NCBI GenBank assembly: GCA_050084985.1
Contig: JBITNC010000001.1
Span: 88,040,001 to 88,104,000, forward strand
Origin: Nageia nagi
Taxonomy: Eukaryota > Pinophyta
Direction: 5' to 3'
DNA: 64,000 bases
In this document: positions 1-11,865 of the stretch, one piece after another
Layout: every line of letters starts with the position of its first letter
How positions within the stretch are numbered: position 1 is the first letter of the stretch
The notes under the pieces: generated by a model
Databases searched by the model: none
Seen by the model: the letters and a program-made list of their open reading frames with translations, nothing else
What the model was told of the DNA's origin: nothing
Program-made: the position numbers and the translations under genes

Positions 1-795
1 AGATCCAATCTTGAAAACTTTGCATTCAAATCATCAAACATGTCCTTGAGATTTACTCCTAATTTAGATTTAATCTATTGACTCTCTTGGTCTAAATCCT
101 TCAAGGTTAGGTCTTGAGATCTTCTCCCTTCAACCAATTTTTTTTTATTTACACTTTTTTTTTTCAAAGTGGGGCCCACGACCGTTTACACTCAACAGTA
201 GGTGGCCACCAAAACTCCACCTTGAAACACACCTTTTTTTTTGGATTTCTTTCTGCTTTGTTGTAAGATACTATGATTCTAAACTCTAAAATTTGAGCTC
301 TAAACTGATTTACTGTAGCACCTTATGCCTCCCAAGTTAATTTCTTTTTTGTTTTTTTATGGAAAAATCGAACTAGGGTATGGTGTGTTTGCTCTGTAGG
401 CTCGCCTAAACACCCCTCCTATCCAACTTTCGTAATGAAAGAGGCTACGAAATGGATTCTATGGCGAGTAACTTCTCGAGGCTAACTGCTTACCGGTGCA
501 CTACAGTTTACAAATGATCGATAGATTCCTACCTAATTCCAATTTTTTTTAGATGGTCTCTGATATACCTTTTAGTACGTGGAGTCCGATTTTGTATATG
601 GGTTTTGTCTAAGGCTTGGGTATTGATGTAGAGTTTTATGCACCTCACTTCACATGTAGCTTTATGGGCAAACGTGCTTAGCCAAAAATGACAGATCCTC
701 CATGATATTTTAAAACCCCTAGCATAGGGTTTCTAGCCTAGACTCTAAAATTTTTTTTGTAGCAGAATGGCCTTGGAAAGAGCTCTGATACCACT
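1..795 (-). mobile_element. Leader of a minus-strand LTR retrotransposon cut by the window edge
   Basis: This stretch lies directly inside (left of) a primer-binding site at 782-793 and an LTR at 796-1182, so it should be the untranslated leader of an element on the minus strand whose body continues beyond base 1. It is less AT-rich than its surroundings around 150-235 and 370-500. I found no Gag motif in it. The element type is probably Ty1/copia, from the initiator-Met primer site and the LTR ends; that is an inference. Confidence 0.5.
782..793 (-). other. Primer-binding site (initiator tRNA-Met)
   Basis: The plus strand reads GCTCTGATACCA; its complement TGGTATCAGAGC is the standard plant initiator tRNA-Met primer-binding site, placed two bases from the LTR edge. 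Confidence 0.75.
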
Positions 796-1182
796 TATTA
801 TGATCCTGCTAGATCTTAAATAAAATAATGCAAAAAAAAACAACAAGATTTCTAGCTTTTCAATGAAATAAGAGCAGATATGCAAACTCATCAATATTTA
901 ATAAATAATAGAACTCAAATTTGCAAATGAAAACACTGAATCATAATAGCTTTATTGAATAAGAGCTAAATCATTGGCCGCTTTGAGGGGGCTTCCTCCT
1001 TACACTTCAAATCCAAAAATATGAGCTGAATGATGACATTCTCAAGCCATACAACATATTTATATGATACTAACCCTAACCCTAATTCGCCCTACTAATA
1101 ATTATGGTATTCACATTACAATCTGATTACATCATAAGTATACTACTAATATAAATAAATGTTAGGATGTGGGATCCTAACA
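796..1182 (-). repeat. 5' LTR of the left-edge minus-strand element
   Basis: The region starts two bases after the primer-binding site (TATTATGATCC, where TGTTATGATCC would be expected) and ends in GGATCCTAACA. Read on the minus strand it begins TGTTAGGATCC and ends GGATCATAATA, close to the TGTTAG...AACA ends usual for plant copia LTRs. The partner LTR is outside the window, so the left limit of the element and its target duplication cannot be checked. It contains two and a half copies of the plant telomere motif near 1073-1090. Confidence 0.6.
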
Positions 1183-2949
1183 CATAATTAACCTATCAAA
1201 TTTGATAATTATGACTTGAAACCTTAGTTATAAATAGACAACTAGGCAAGGAATAAGCTATAAAAACATTAGAATGATTCAAGTTTATTAAGTTAGATTT
1301 TAAGAGGCATAAAGTTAGGGTGCACCACTATTGGGTCCTCTCCCTTATAGGTGATATGTAAAGTTGCATTGAAGCTCGATTAGGTTTACAAAAGTGCATA
1401 GGGTTGGATTTGATTCTTAGATGAATTTGATGGAAGAGAACCTCTTAAACACCAAATCTAATTCCAAGGGATAAGTCTGCAAGGATACCTTTCAAAGAAT
1501 ATATATAAAATGATGAATATATAGTTTTTGTTCTTTCCATTGCAACTTTTTAAATTTTTTATTATTCATATTGACAAGCAATTTTAATTTTTTAATTGAT
1601 AAGCATATTATTGTAAGTCCTTATATGATGAATTAAAAGCCCTCTAATACCAATTGATATGTTCAATTTTGATCTTTGTATTCAATATTTATCTTATAAT
1701 TACATGTCATTCATTCATCATTTTTTATTTGAGAAAACGCATTCTTATTTATATAAAATTATAAAATTTTATTTGAAAAACTTCTTACAACATTATTCTT
1801 AGCTTTTGAAATTTAATTTTTTAAAAGAATATTAATGTATGTTAATTTATCAAAATTGGATCATGAACAACTGTACAAAATATACAAGTTTAAAATATTG
1901 AAATGAATAAAGACATAAATTTAAGTGTTTACATTTTCCCATACTGAAACATGGTATGTATTCAAAGTAGAGTGCAATCATGTTTCGATAAACAAATTAT
2001 ACAAAAAGTGTCAATGTAACGAAATATCGACAATAGGTTCTTATATAAAATAATATTAAGTAAGAAAATAAATTGTAATAAACATGCCATATCATGAAAG
2101 ATATATCATGGATTAATACATAATATTATTTACCTACAAAATGAAAATAGAAATGGATAAGGTATGATATTGCAATGCAAGTGTAATATAACAACTAGGG
2201 CACATTAGAGACTTGAGGTAATAAATAACAAATGGATATTGTAATATTGTAATTCTAGATCCAGTATGTGCCAAATGAAATGTGAAATGAGATACTTATG
2301 CACTTGTTTTGAAGAGATATAACCGTTTGAAACTTGTTGCCAAAAGCTTCCCAAAGCACATGTAAAAATTCAATGATTTTAAGGAGATTAATGCTTATTC
2401 TACATTTTGTAGGGGCTAGGATCAACCTCAATGATGATAAATCTCCTTAATGATGATCAAGCCTTTCCACCATTCCCAAGCATCAATACCTTCATCTGTG
2501 CTTACCAATATCCTTAGAAAAATGCAATAACTTTTTCAATCCAATTGATATGAAATTTTTACTATACATCTCTTACCTAATATTCTTGCTCTCCATAAAA
2601 CTTAGTTGCCAAATTTGCTGATTTATGGTCCTATTTTGCCTTTGAAAAAATGATTAATAAAAATCATAAATATGTAATATATTTGTAAACATAATTTAAT
2701 TTACCTAAAATTTTGAAAAAAATTGGGGAGTACTATTTTCACACTTCTCTCCAAAAAATCTCTAAAATGTAAACCATTTTGTACCCTAAATAAGAAAAAT
2801 TAATGGAAACCCTAACTTCCTAATAAAACCTTTAAAATATACTAAATTGAGATAAAATTAAGATTATATCTAACTGCTAATGATTACCAACTAGATATGA
2901 AAATTCATCAAAAAATTATATGTACTTAAAAATTTAAGAATATTTTTCG
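1183..2949. other. AT-rich stretch with no recognised feature
   Basis: I see no reading frame of useful length, no conserved protein motif and no clear terminal repeat here. It may be old retrotransposon leader or flank, because 2450-2950 resembles untranslated leader in style (long T/A runs, short frames). Confidence 0.5.
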
Positions 2950-5900
2950 TTTGCCCTTTTTATAAAAAAAATTAAATCTAAGTTTTTTTTTTTAAGAAAA
3001 CCTAATTTCTTTATGAATCATCTAATATAGTTCTAAACAATTTGAAATTTTGATTGAGTGATACTTTTATACATCTAAACTAGTTGTCTAAAAATTAGAA
3101 ATAAATTCTCATTTTTACATATTATTAAATGAAATTAGTATAAAATATAAAATACTAATAATATTATGAATATAGATCTAATTGATATGAAATTTAGATT
3201 ATAGATTCTTGATATAATTATCTAAAAACCCTCAAAATTTCATTAAAAACTCCATAAAAATGAGAGAGATATAAGCATTTTAGTAGAACTTTCAAAAATA
3301 TCAATATTTTTACCCATAGGTAGTCAAAATCAAAGCTCTCATACCACTTGTTATGATCCCAATAATAAAATAGCAAAATAATATCCTAATAATTTCAAAG
3401 TAATATAAGCATAATATCATCATATAATATCAACTAAGAATAAACCATAATAACTAAACTAGTATATTAAAGAATAAAAGTCCATACATGATAGTCTCCT
3501 TTATTATGAACCTTTAACATAAAGAAAAACATAACATGCTCCTTATTGTATGGCAGCCACTCCAAAAAGTTTCTCTATGAGTCATGAACATTATAAATAA
3601 TCTTTACTTGCTAATCGACATAAGTTTACACCTATTTTTTATCAATTTGAGAGGAGGGGATGACACATATCCTAACACATAATTATTAAATAACATAGAA
3701 AACACTAATTGACTAACATAGTGTATTATGTGATCAATGGAAAGGGAATTACCCATATTCCAAGATGTATACATAATTTAACACCTACTATATCCATATC
3801 TAGGTACATAACAAGATGAAATCTTTTCAAGTTGATTTTTTTAATTCCATCTTTTGTGCCTTGACACTTAAACAAGTAGATAAATTAAACTAAAAATAAG
3901 AAAAGATGAGAGAACCCATGGAGGCCTCCCAAGTTTCCCCTTCTATTAGGCTCAAATTTTGACTTAAAAATTGGATATCCTTTTGTATTTCTCTCTTTTG
4001 GAGTTGATTTTTTATATCCCAAATTGCATAAGGATTTCTATATAACTACTAAACCTATTTTTATTCTTTCTAAAATTTTGAAATTTTTTCTAACCAAAAT
4101 CAAACTATCTCTAATTTGAAAATTACCCATATTACCTTGAAAATAACCAAAAAACATCTTGAACCTTTTGTGAAGCCTTTAAAATTATTTTGAAGTTAAG
4201 AATAAGACTATAGTTAGTCCTATCTCATTGTTAAAAGACCATGAATGGTCCTAGTTCTCTATCTAATTGACCTCAAACTTTACCTAGGGGCTTATTTGAA
4301 CATCCTAATTTTGTTTTTAAGTTTCATTTTCTAATTTTCTTAATTTATTTTATAGATTTTTTTTGCAAATTTTGTTGATGATTTTTACTAATTGAACAAT
4401 AATGAAAATCATCTTTTATTGACTGAAAAATCAACCAAACTAAAAAAGTCAATAGAGAAATGATATTTTGAGGTTGAGAATTGATGATTGAAATTATCTT
4501 AAACAAAAATTTCTCAAGAATAGGATCAAGTTTTATCTACTTGTGTTATAAATGAACTTGAAACTAAAATTGGGAGTAGTTGATATTGCAATAATGCCTA
4601 TTTTATCACTTTTATTTAAAAAAAACTTGATTCTAGAAAATATATTATTTTATGCATGGAACTTCCTAATATGCATAATATTTATTATTTTTGATTTCTC
4701 CTTTCCATACATGATAGCAAGTTTCTAACCCCCAATCCATATTTCTAATGATAAAATAAGGGTCCAATCCAATTTACTTTTCAAATTTATCCTTAAGTCA
4801 CCAACTTGAAACTCTTTAAATTTGATTTTAATTATTACCATATATTTCCTTTCATTATATTTTGAATTAGTTTTAGGTGCTCAATTATATTTATCCATCT
4901 CTATCAATTTTTTTATAGTTTTAATCTTACCTTTTGTTAGTAGGAGAGAACTTCAAACATAACTACCTCCAAAGGAATTCTAAGAGCTGATGGGTTCTGA
5001 TGAACTAATAAACTATAGTAAATTATGATCAATTAGGGAAAAATAAAGGTGAAAAATATTACAATATTAAGGAAGCTACAACTATTAGATTGAATCACCT
5101 CTTTCATATCGAATCACCACATCTCTCTTGAAAGGAACAAATGTGTACAAACATTGAAAATAGCTCCAAGATACAAGCATCAAAATAAGTGAGTGAAGAG
5201 CCATAAAGAAGAGTGATATATAAGCTTTAGTACAAAGATATAATTAATTATATATCATTATATACTAAATCATTAAATTTGATGGACCTTGGTAAATTAT
5301 AATAAGATTCTATATTAATACAAGATATACCTATTTTAATTTTTTTATGTCTTTGTACTTCTCTATTTTAGCATTTCTCTCTATTTTCCTTATTTTATCT
5401 TGCTTATTTTAATGAAAGGAATCCTAAATGATTGATAGTCATTAGTTCTCTAAATTGATTAATAGTTCCATTATTGAGACTCCCACAAATAGAAACTTTA
5501 GGGGATGCTAAATAAAATTATAGAAAGAGAACCATTCAAAACTAATATAATATTAGTCTAGATATAGTTCTTAAAATAGTATAAATAATTCCAAAATTGG
5601 ATTATCAAGAAAATAAAACTTAGTAAATTTCAAGCAATTGACTTAGGTTTTGGTGATAAATTGTTTTTTTTGTTGTAGATTCTTAGAGTAATTTCATCTT
5701 TGGTTCAATAAAAAAACAAAGTTCATCACCAAAGTTTAGATATCAAAAATTAAGTAGATGAAAGCCAAAATATTACAACTAATAGTATCTAAGTAGCATT
5801 AGATAAAGAAAGTTGAAGAATGGATCCAACATAATTTAGACCCTATACTACTAAATGTGTTCTTTAAGATTGGAGGACTTATGATGTAGGCAAATACAAA

Positions 5901-5985
5901 TTATTTAGAGGTACATGAAAAGCTTTTTTTAAAATTTATTCTATATATGCAATTAGTTTTATATGATAAATAATGGGGTAGCCCT
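2950..5985. repeat. 3 kb long direct repeat, copy 1
   Basis: From about 2950 to 5985 the sequence aligns by eye, in the same orientation, with about 54140-57235. Long shared strings include those starting at 3001/54190, 3735/54937 and 5920/57160, with scattered substitutions and small indels (roughly one difference in ten). The block contains a degenerate primer-binding site (3335-3346) and an LTR-like segment. The homology runs through both ends of that 330-bp LTR and for another 2.3 kb to the right. Either the LTR is much longer than it looks (about 2.6 kb) or a segment holding an LTR was duplicated. Confidence 0.75.
3335..3677 (-). repeat. Degenerate primer-binding site and possible LTR inside copy 1
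   Basis: GCTCTCATACCA at 3335-3346 differs by one base from the initiator-Met site. It is followed after two bases by TGTTATGATCC (3349), and a segment ending CCTAACA stops at 3677. These are the same kinds of ends as the LTR at 796-1182. The right end is uncertain because the homology to the 54-57 kb copy does not stop there. Confidence 0.45.
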
Positions 5986-7546
5986 TGATACCTCCTCATA
6001 TTTGTAGGAGTAAGTGTCAATAAATGAGGAGAGAAATCAAGGATGAGAGGATTAGTTAAAAAATGTCAAGGGTCAAAAGGGCATCTAGTTACCAAAATAA
6101 ATAAATATGTTATTAAAAGGAATGGACGTTAAAAAAATAGGAACATATTAACACCTAAAAAAAATTTAAATTTAATTAAAATACACCTTTTAGGTATTTG
6201 AAATGATTTTTTTAATTAAGTGATTTAATTCTTTTTTTATTATGCACACTCACTACCTTTATATTTTATGATAAGAGGTCATCTCGAAGATAAACCCAAG
6301 AAGGATTCATGGCACTTATGCATCATAAGCCTAAGGAGGAGCCTTCGCATTAGACCTGATATCTATAAATGTGGAAGGGTTGTGCATGATTAATCATGAC
6401 TTGATCTAGATGATAGGTGGTAAACATATTTGGTCCTATTGATTGATATTTGGAAACATCACCAATCATATATGGATTTTATTATATTTAGATATTTGCA
6501 AATTCCTAAGCTATTATTTTGCTATATCGATGTTCAAAACCTAACCTTCAATTAGAAATATCAACAACAATAAAAGATCAGGTCTCTTTCTTTGGAAAGT
6601 GTTGAGCAAAACCTTATAGTGCATGATAGATTTGAAGGTACTGCTTTCAAGAGTGGTTCATCATCATCCTATCCTGGGAAAATCTGACACCTGATTTGTG
6701 ATTATAGGTAAGAGAATAGGTATGTGAGATATTTAAAATTCAAATTTGGTAGGTTAAGGTCAATTGAGTAGCCTTGATCATTGTCATCTTTCATGTTATT
6801 GTGATATTGTAATTCAATATTTAATTAACAAAAATATCAAAATAATTAATATTTTTATTGTTAATAAGATATAAGAAGGGAGAAAATCATTGAAAGAAAA
6901 ATAAAAATAAAATGGAGAAAAAATATCTACTCATAAAATAGGGGAAGAATATTATAGAAATGAAGAGAAATAGAATAATAGAGAAAAAAATGATACACTA
7001 GCATGTTAAAAGAGGAAGGAAAGAAGATATTGACATTTTTTTAAACAAGAGTTGTTGGAATTCAAAGATTAAAACTACCTATTGAATTAGGGGATCAAAT
7101 GAAACCTATTAATGATGATGATATTCCTTAGATAGAAGAGTTAGTAATTGTAAAAAATGAAAAAAGGATTGATAGATAACTTCACATTGAAAGAAAAAGG
7201 ATTGATAGTTAGGTTGCAATGCTAGAGAACTACCTAACATGCTACCGAACTTAGATACCAACCTTTAGATATTATACTGAAGGATTTGAAAATATTTAAT
7301 ACTTGTTAGAGTATCATGGCTAAGTGAGCTCAAAATATATGAAAAATCTACTAAAGTTTTTTTTCAATTTTGATGAAGCTCTAATGAATGGAAAACTCCT
7401 TTATCAATATGTAGTGTGATAATATAGTGTTGTGAAGTTTATATTGGTCACAAAGATTAATTAAAATAAAAATGTGATAATATTCAAATAGTTTGATATA
7501 GGTTAAATATGTTAGGTTTAATCAATTTCATATAACATTGAGCATA
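5986..7546. other. AT-rich stretch with no recognised feature
   Basis: No long reading frame, domain motif or terminal repeat could be seen. The part next to 7546 is the left side of the target of the small LTR element that follows. Confidence 0.5.
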
Positions 7547-7551
7547 GTAAG

Positions 7552-7822
7552 TGATAAAGAATAATAAATAATATTATTAATTAGGTATCTATGATAAAAT
7601 AATACTTTATAAGCATTTGGTTAACATCATTTAATATTTACAGTTGTCTTGTAAAAGTGTGTTCTCAAACCATGGTATTCATTAAGATCATTTAATGTTA
7701 CAGTTGTCACTAAATTCATATCCTCAATACCATATTCTTAAACCATGGTATTTATTCTTGTAAACACCTATTTATAGGACTCTCTTTGTAATAAAATGTA
7801 TTCTAAATTTGAATTCCATATA
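7552..7822 (+). repeat. 5' LTR of the small element
   Basis: Starts TGATAAAGAATAATAAATAA and ends GAATTCCATATA. It shares TCTCAAACCATGGTATTC-type strings and the final GAATTCCATAT with the right copy. It contains three spaced copies of an AAACCATGGTATT-like motif. A CCTATTTATAGG string near 7767 could be a TATA region. Confidence 0.8.
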
Positions 7823-7823
7823 T

Positions 7824-7835
7824 TGGTATCAGAGC
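7824..7835 (+). other. Primer-binding site (initiator tRNA-Met)
   Basis: TGGTATCAGAGC, an exact match to the plant initiator-Met site, one base after the LTR. Confidence 0.85.
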
Positions 7836-9162
7836 ATAATTTACTCTAAAACCTTTGCTATCAATTTCTTCATGAGATCTAAGGGTGGATTGGATCTATG
7901 CTAATCTCCCCTCTTCTCCCTACCATCATTCATGCTTTGGATTTACTCCCATTCTCTATTGTATCTTTTGTTTTAGATTTCAAAGGCATTAGATGTTGGA
8001 TGTGTTTAATCCTTTGTAAAGGAAATATTCTATTCAACTACATTTTGGTGATGATGAAAAATGAAGGTCCTATACTACTCCATATGGGAAAATTTTTATA
8101 TATTTGAATTTCTACACATCCATACCTTTTCAATGATCCCAAAATGTGCAAAATGAAGCTTGGATAAAAAGTTATGGCTTCTAAAAGTTGCCTATTTTGA
8201 TAGGACTACAACTACATTTTTCAAGGGGAGACAATTGGACAAAATGTAATCGATGTTCATCATCATATTATAATTTTCACTTGGTAATTCTTCCTCTATT
8301 CCTATTATTGGACCTCTTTTTATGTTGAATTATGATATGTTGGCATCCATTTGGCATGATGGCCAAATCAAAATTGCAATTATTTGGGCAATTTTCAATT
8401 TTGAAGGAGTTTTTATCATAACTTCTTCCTTAGACCTTTATTTGGCATGCCATATGTTTTGTTGTCTTCATCACTTCAAGAGCTTTGCAACAAGTATTTG
8501 CATGTTATAGTTTTCCTTTTTATGCTCCATGTGACCATCATTCTTTTATGGTGGGTCTCTTTCATTAATTATTTTTCATTAATTAATGAAACTTTCATAA
8601 CTTTGTATCTTTTTCATCCAAAGAATGATTTTGGATCCATCTAAAGTGTTGGCCTTCAACTTTTATGCTCTTCCTTTTTCCATAATTTATCATCAAAGAA
8701 AATTTTGTTCCTTGGTTTTAGGTTGAGGTACTCTCTTTGCAATCCTTTGGCAATTAGATTCCATTTTCAAGATACTTGATCTTCATAATATTTTGATTCT
8801 TCTGTGCTTCAAATATTTTTTAGTAATATCTTAGTTATTATAGGAATAAAATTAATTTTAGAATTAATTTTGTGACTATTACCATTATTCATTGGACATC
8901 ACATAGCATATGCATTGGGTACTTCATAACTTGGAGTTGTAGTTCCATTATACCACAACCCATTGTTCCTTGGAATTTCTGTATGGTTACTCTTGAGAAG
9001 AAAAGAGTCATATGGTTATCATTTTGGCTCTCCTACACTATTTCATATTTTAGCTTTGGATATTGCATCAACAATAACAACTTTGTATCTTGATCAAGTA
9101 GGTTTTCTTGTCAACCCCTCCTCCTAAGCTTTGGGGCCCAAAGCTCTTATTTTTGGGAGGAA

Positions 9163-9403
9163 TGATAAGGAATAATAAATAATATTGTTAATTAGGTATC
9201 TATAATAAAATAATGTTTTAATATTTACTATTATCTTGTAAAATTGTGTCCTCAATACCATGTTCTCAAACCATGGTATTTGTTAAGATCATTTAATGTT
9301 TATGGTTGTGATTTTCTCAAACCATGGTATTCATTCTTGTAAGCACTTATTTATAGGATTTTGTTTGTAATAATTTTTTTTTTTGAATTTGAATTCCATA
9401 TCA
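9163..9403 (+). repeat. 3' LTR of the small element
   Basis: Starts TGATAAGGAATAATAAATAA and ends ATTCCATATCA. The purine tract at 9151-9162 precedes it. It is about 30 bases shorter than the left LTR because of internal deletions, and the two differ at many sites, so the insertion is old. Confidence 0.8.
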
Positions 9404-9406
9404 GTA

Positions 9407-9656
9407 TGTCCTCCTACTCTTTGGAAAAAGAAGCACAAAATACTAAATATAAAACAACAAGCAACAATCACAAAAAATTAACGTGGTTCACCTAATGTGG
9501 GATACTCCATGAAGAAGATTTCAAACCTTTGCATTATCAATTCTCCAAGTCTTCCAAGAAATAAAATAATAGCATAACCTTTCCACAAACTTCACTTTGG
9601 AGTACAACAACACATCACTACATATCTCTCTCAAATCTTAACATAAACATCAAAAC
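9407..9656 (-). repeat. 3' LTR of copia C, left piece
   Basis: This piece joins 23799-24044 when the Ty3/gypsy element is removed. It carries TTAACGTGGTTCACC near 9478, a string common in the transcribed part of plant copia LTRs. The left edge is a guess at TGTCCTCC (9407), and no partner LTR exists to confirm it. Confidence 0.5.
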
Positions 9657-10148
9657 TGCATTCTTTCAAAATTACACTCTATATTGGGGTAATTCTATTA
9701 TTCTTCATTCTCTATTCTTTATTCTTTGGTCCCCAGGAGTTATGTATATAAGAGTGCTTGGGAGGGATATCATTATCTTAGATTCTCCATGAGTTGTAAA
9801 ATTTTGTATACTTTCATTTTATTAATCCCTCCTCTTCTCATTACTTCCCCTTAGACTCTCAAGAGTCATGTATATAATAGTACTTGGGAGTCATATTATT
9901 TCTTAGTACAAGGAATTATGTGAATAAAGATACTTAGGACTTATGTCATTATTTTATTCTTTAGGACCTATAAGTTAAGAGAACCTAGGATTTATATCAT
10001 CTTCTTCAAAATACCTAGAAGAATTTCAAAAAATACCCAAGTCATGTATACAAGAATATTCAAGAATTATGTTTATAGCCTTAGGACCTTCACGAATTGT
10101 TGACACAAGTGTTCAAGACTTGCACACATTTAGAGATATATTTTTGAA

Positions 10149-10465
10149 GAACATCAATAGAGCTTACTAATTTTGAGTGATGATGTTAGAGTTTTTTTTT
10201 GATGAAAAGTAGCAGGTCTTGGAGGAGCCAGAACATCAATAGAGCCCACCGATTCTGAGAGATGATGTCAAATTTTTTTGTTGAAAATCAACAGGTCTTG
10301 GAGGAGCCAAAAATCAATAGATCCCACCAATTTTGAGAGATGATGTTATATTTTTTGTTGAAAATTAGTGGGTCTTGGAGGAGCCAGAACATCAATAGAG
10401 CCCATCGATTCTAAGAGATGATGTCACATTTTTTGATGAAAATTAGTGGGTCTCGATAGAACTTG
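10149..10465 (+). repeat. About 80-bp tandem repeat in the 5' LTR, four units
   Basis: Units start at about 10149, 10231, 10310 and 10387, each with ACATCAATAGAGC, TTTTGAGAGATGATGT and GGTCTTGGAGGAGCCA or close variants. The matching part of the 3' LTR (22450-22690) has three recognisable units. Confidence 0.85.
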
Positions 10466-11059
10466 ATCATTAACAGAGCTTGAAAGAAGAACATAGAGCT
10501 TGCCAAGCAAGTGTAAGAGTAATACATGAGAAAGAACACCCAGGTCCACTTCATCATAAGTGTTTGACCCCTGAGGCCTTGTTAATGTGTTGACATCAAT
10601 TCATTTCTACATAACAATGGTAGTTCTTTTTGAACCAAGTGAATATAATTTCCATCAACCACCATTACTCTAATTATTGATATCCATAATAGAGATCATA
10701 AAGATTATAGAGAAGTAGGTAGTGATCGATAAAGCATAATACCAAATCATACAATCAATGTGCAATCAAATAACTACTCAATCAACTATAGTGCTATCTT
10801 CAATCAACTATAGTGCTATATTCAGTCAGCTACATGATCGAAGGAGTAGTCAACAACATGTCAAAAGGATTAAACTCTATGGACATGGTTGACTAGAAAT
10901 TACAAATTTCTAGATAGTTATGTTGATTAGTACTTATTCACTATGCAATCTAGCATAGTTGTAGCATTTATGTAAATAGTGCTATTTTAGTTATTTCATT
11001 CAATGCTAGTAGTAGTGTATATTAATGAAATTCAACCACCCAAGGAGGGAGGGAAGTTG

Positions 11060-11068
11060 TATAAATAG
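11060..11068 (+). promoter_or_regulatory. TATA box of the 5' LTR promoter
   Basis: TATAAATAG, repeated at the same place in the other LTR (23289-23297), which supports a kept promoter element. Confidence 0.55.
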
Positions 11069-11584
11069 CTAGCTTTTAGAAATAAAAAAGGTCAAACATT
11101 TTAGCAAATTTACCCAAATCTGTAAGAGCTATTCACATATGATAATACAAACAGATAATGTTTTTTCCTCTTGCAACAAAGTGGCTATTATTTCTTTTGT
11201 GAATGTTATGTGTAAACGTTTTTCTTCAAATTATGGCTGTGTATTATGATTATGAGACCCCAAGTGCAAGATAGTTTACTATTCTTAATTTTGGCTATGG
11301 ATTGCTACCTATGCTGTAATGCTCAGGTTGTAAATTTTCTATTTTAGCTATTTATTTACTTATCTCTTTCTTGTAACTCTTCATCTTTTTATTCCTTTCC
11401 TATTACTTTTGACCTTAAATATAGATAGCAACCAACCTATAAATCAGAGATTGAGCAAAAAGCCAACATGAGCATATCCTCACCACTTTTTGCTCTTTCA
11501 AGGAACCTACCATTGTGGGTAATGAAGAACACAAGTAGACCAAACCCTTGAGGTTATGCTATACCGATCAATAGTAGCCAGTTC

Positions 11585-11615
11585 CATTTTTGGCACACTC
11601 AATGGGACATGAGCT
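11585..11615 (+). other. Presumed primer-binding region of the Ty3/gypsy element
   Basis: TTTTTGGCACACTCAATGG lies about 20 bases after the 5' LTR, where a TTTGGCGCC...GGGGA-type primer site is usual in plant Tat elements. The match to any given tRNA was not established. Confidence 0.35.
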
Positions 11616-11865
11616 AAATTCTATATTTAGCAGGTGTTGTTAAGCTTGATAACCTCATCTAGTGGGTTATTAATTAAATCCTTCAAGATTATAATGTTCT
11701 TGTAACCTTATTGGTGACTCTGCTATCAACTAATCAATGTTTTGAACCCTAGCACCTCTAAAATGTAGAATAATTAGAAGTAGTGCTAGAAATTCCCTTA
11801 TATAGCCTAGATTACAAGAGCTATCAATTCCTCACAAGAAGACTAGGTGAAAGATTTCTCAAGTT

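Larger units (their letters stand above)
7552..9403 (+). mobile_element. Small non-autonomous LTR retrotransposon (1.85 kb, TRIM-like)
   Basis: Two direct repeats (7552-7822 and 9163-9403) flank 1.34 kb. A perfect initiator tRNA-Met primer-binding site lies one base after the left repeat, and a purine-rich tract (TTTTGGGAGGAA) lies just before the right one, giving plus-strand polarity. Flanking five-base strings are GTAAG (7547-7551) and GTATG (9404-9408), a target duplication with one mismatch. The interior encodes no Gag or Pol motif; the short open frames in it look accidental. It resembles a TRIM or a deleted copia element and would depend on enzymes from elsewhere. It sits at or just outside the left edge of copia element C. 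Confidence 0.8.
9657..11573 (+). repeat. 5' LTR of the Ty3/gypsy element (1917 bp)
   Basis: Starts TGCATTCTTTC and ends ACCGATCAATA, where homology with the right LTR stops. It carries four units of a tandem repeat of about 80 bp (10149-10465), a TATA box at 11060-11068, and several spaced GTTATGTATATAA-like motifs at 9739-10075. It is 93 bp longer than its partner, close to one tandem unit. Confidence 0.85.

Noticed and set aside
1073-1092. Telomere-like CTAACCCTAACCCTAA
   Set aside because: Only about two and a half units, inside an LTR; too short to call an interstitial telomere.
7898-9093. Four short open frames in the small LTR element as genes
   Set aside because: They overlap, are hydrophobic or low-complexity, and show no known motif; expected by chance in T-rich DNA.
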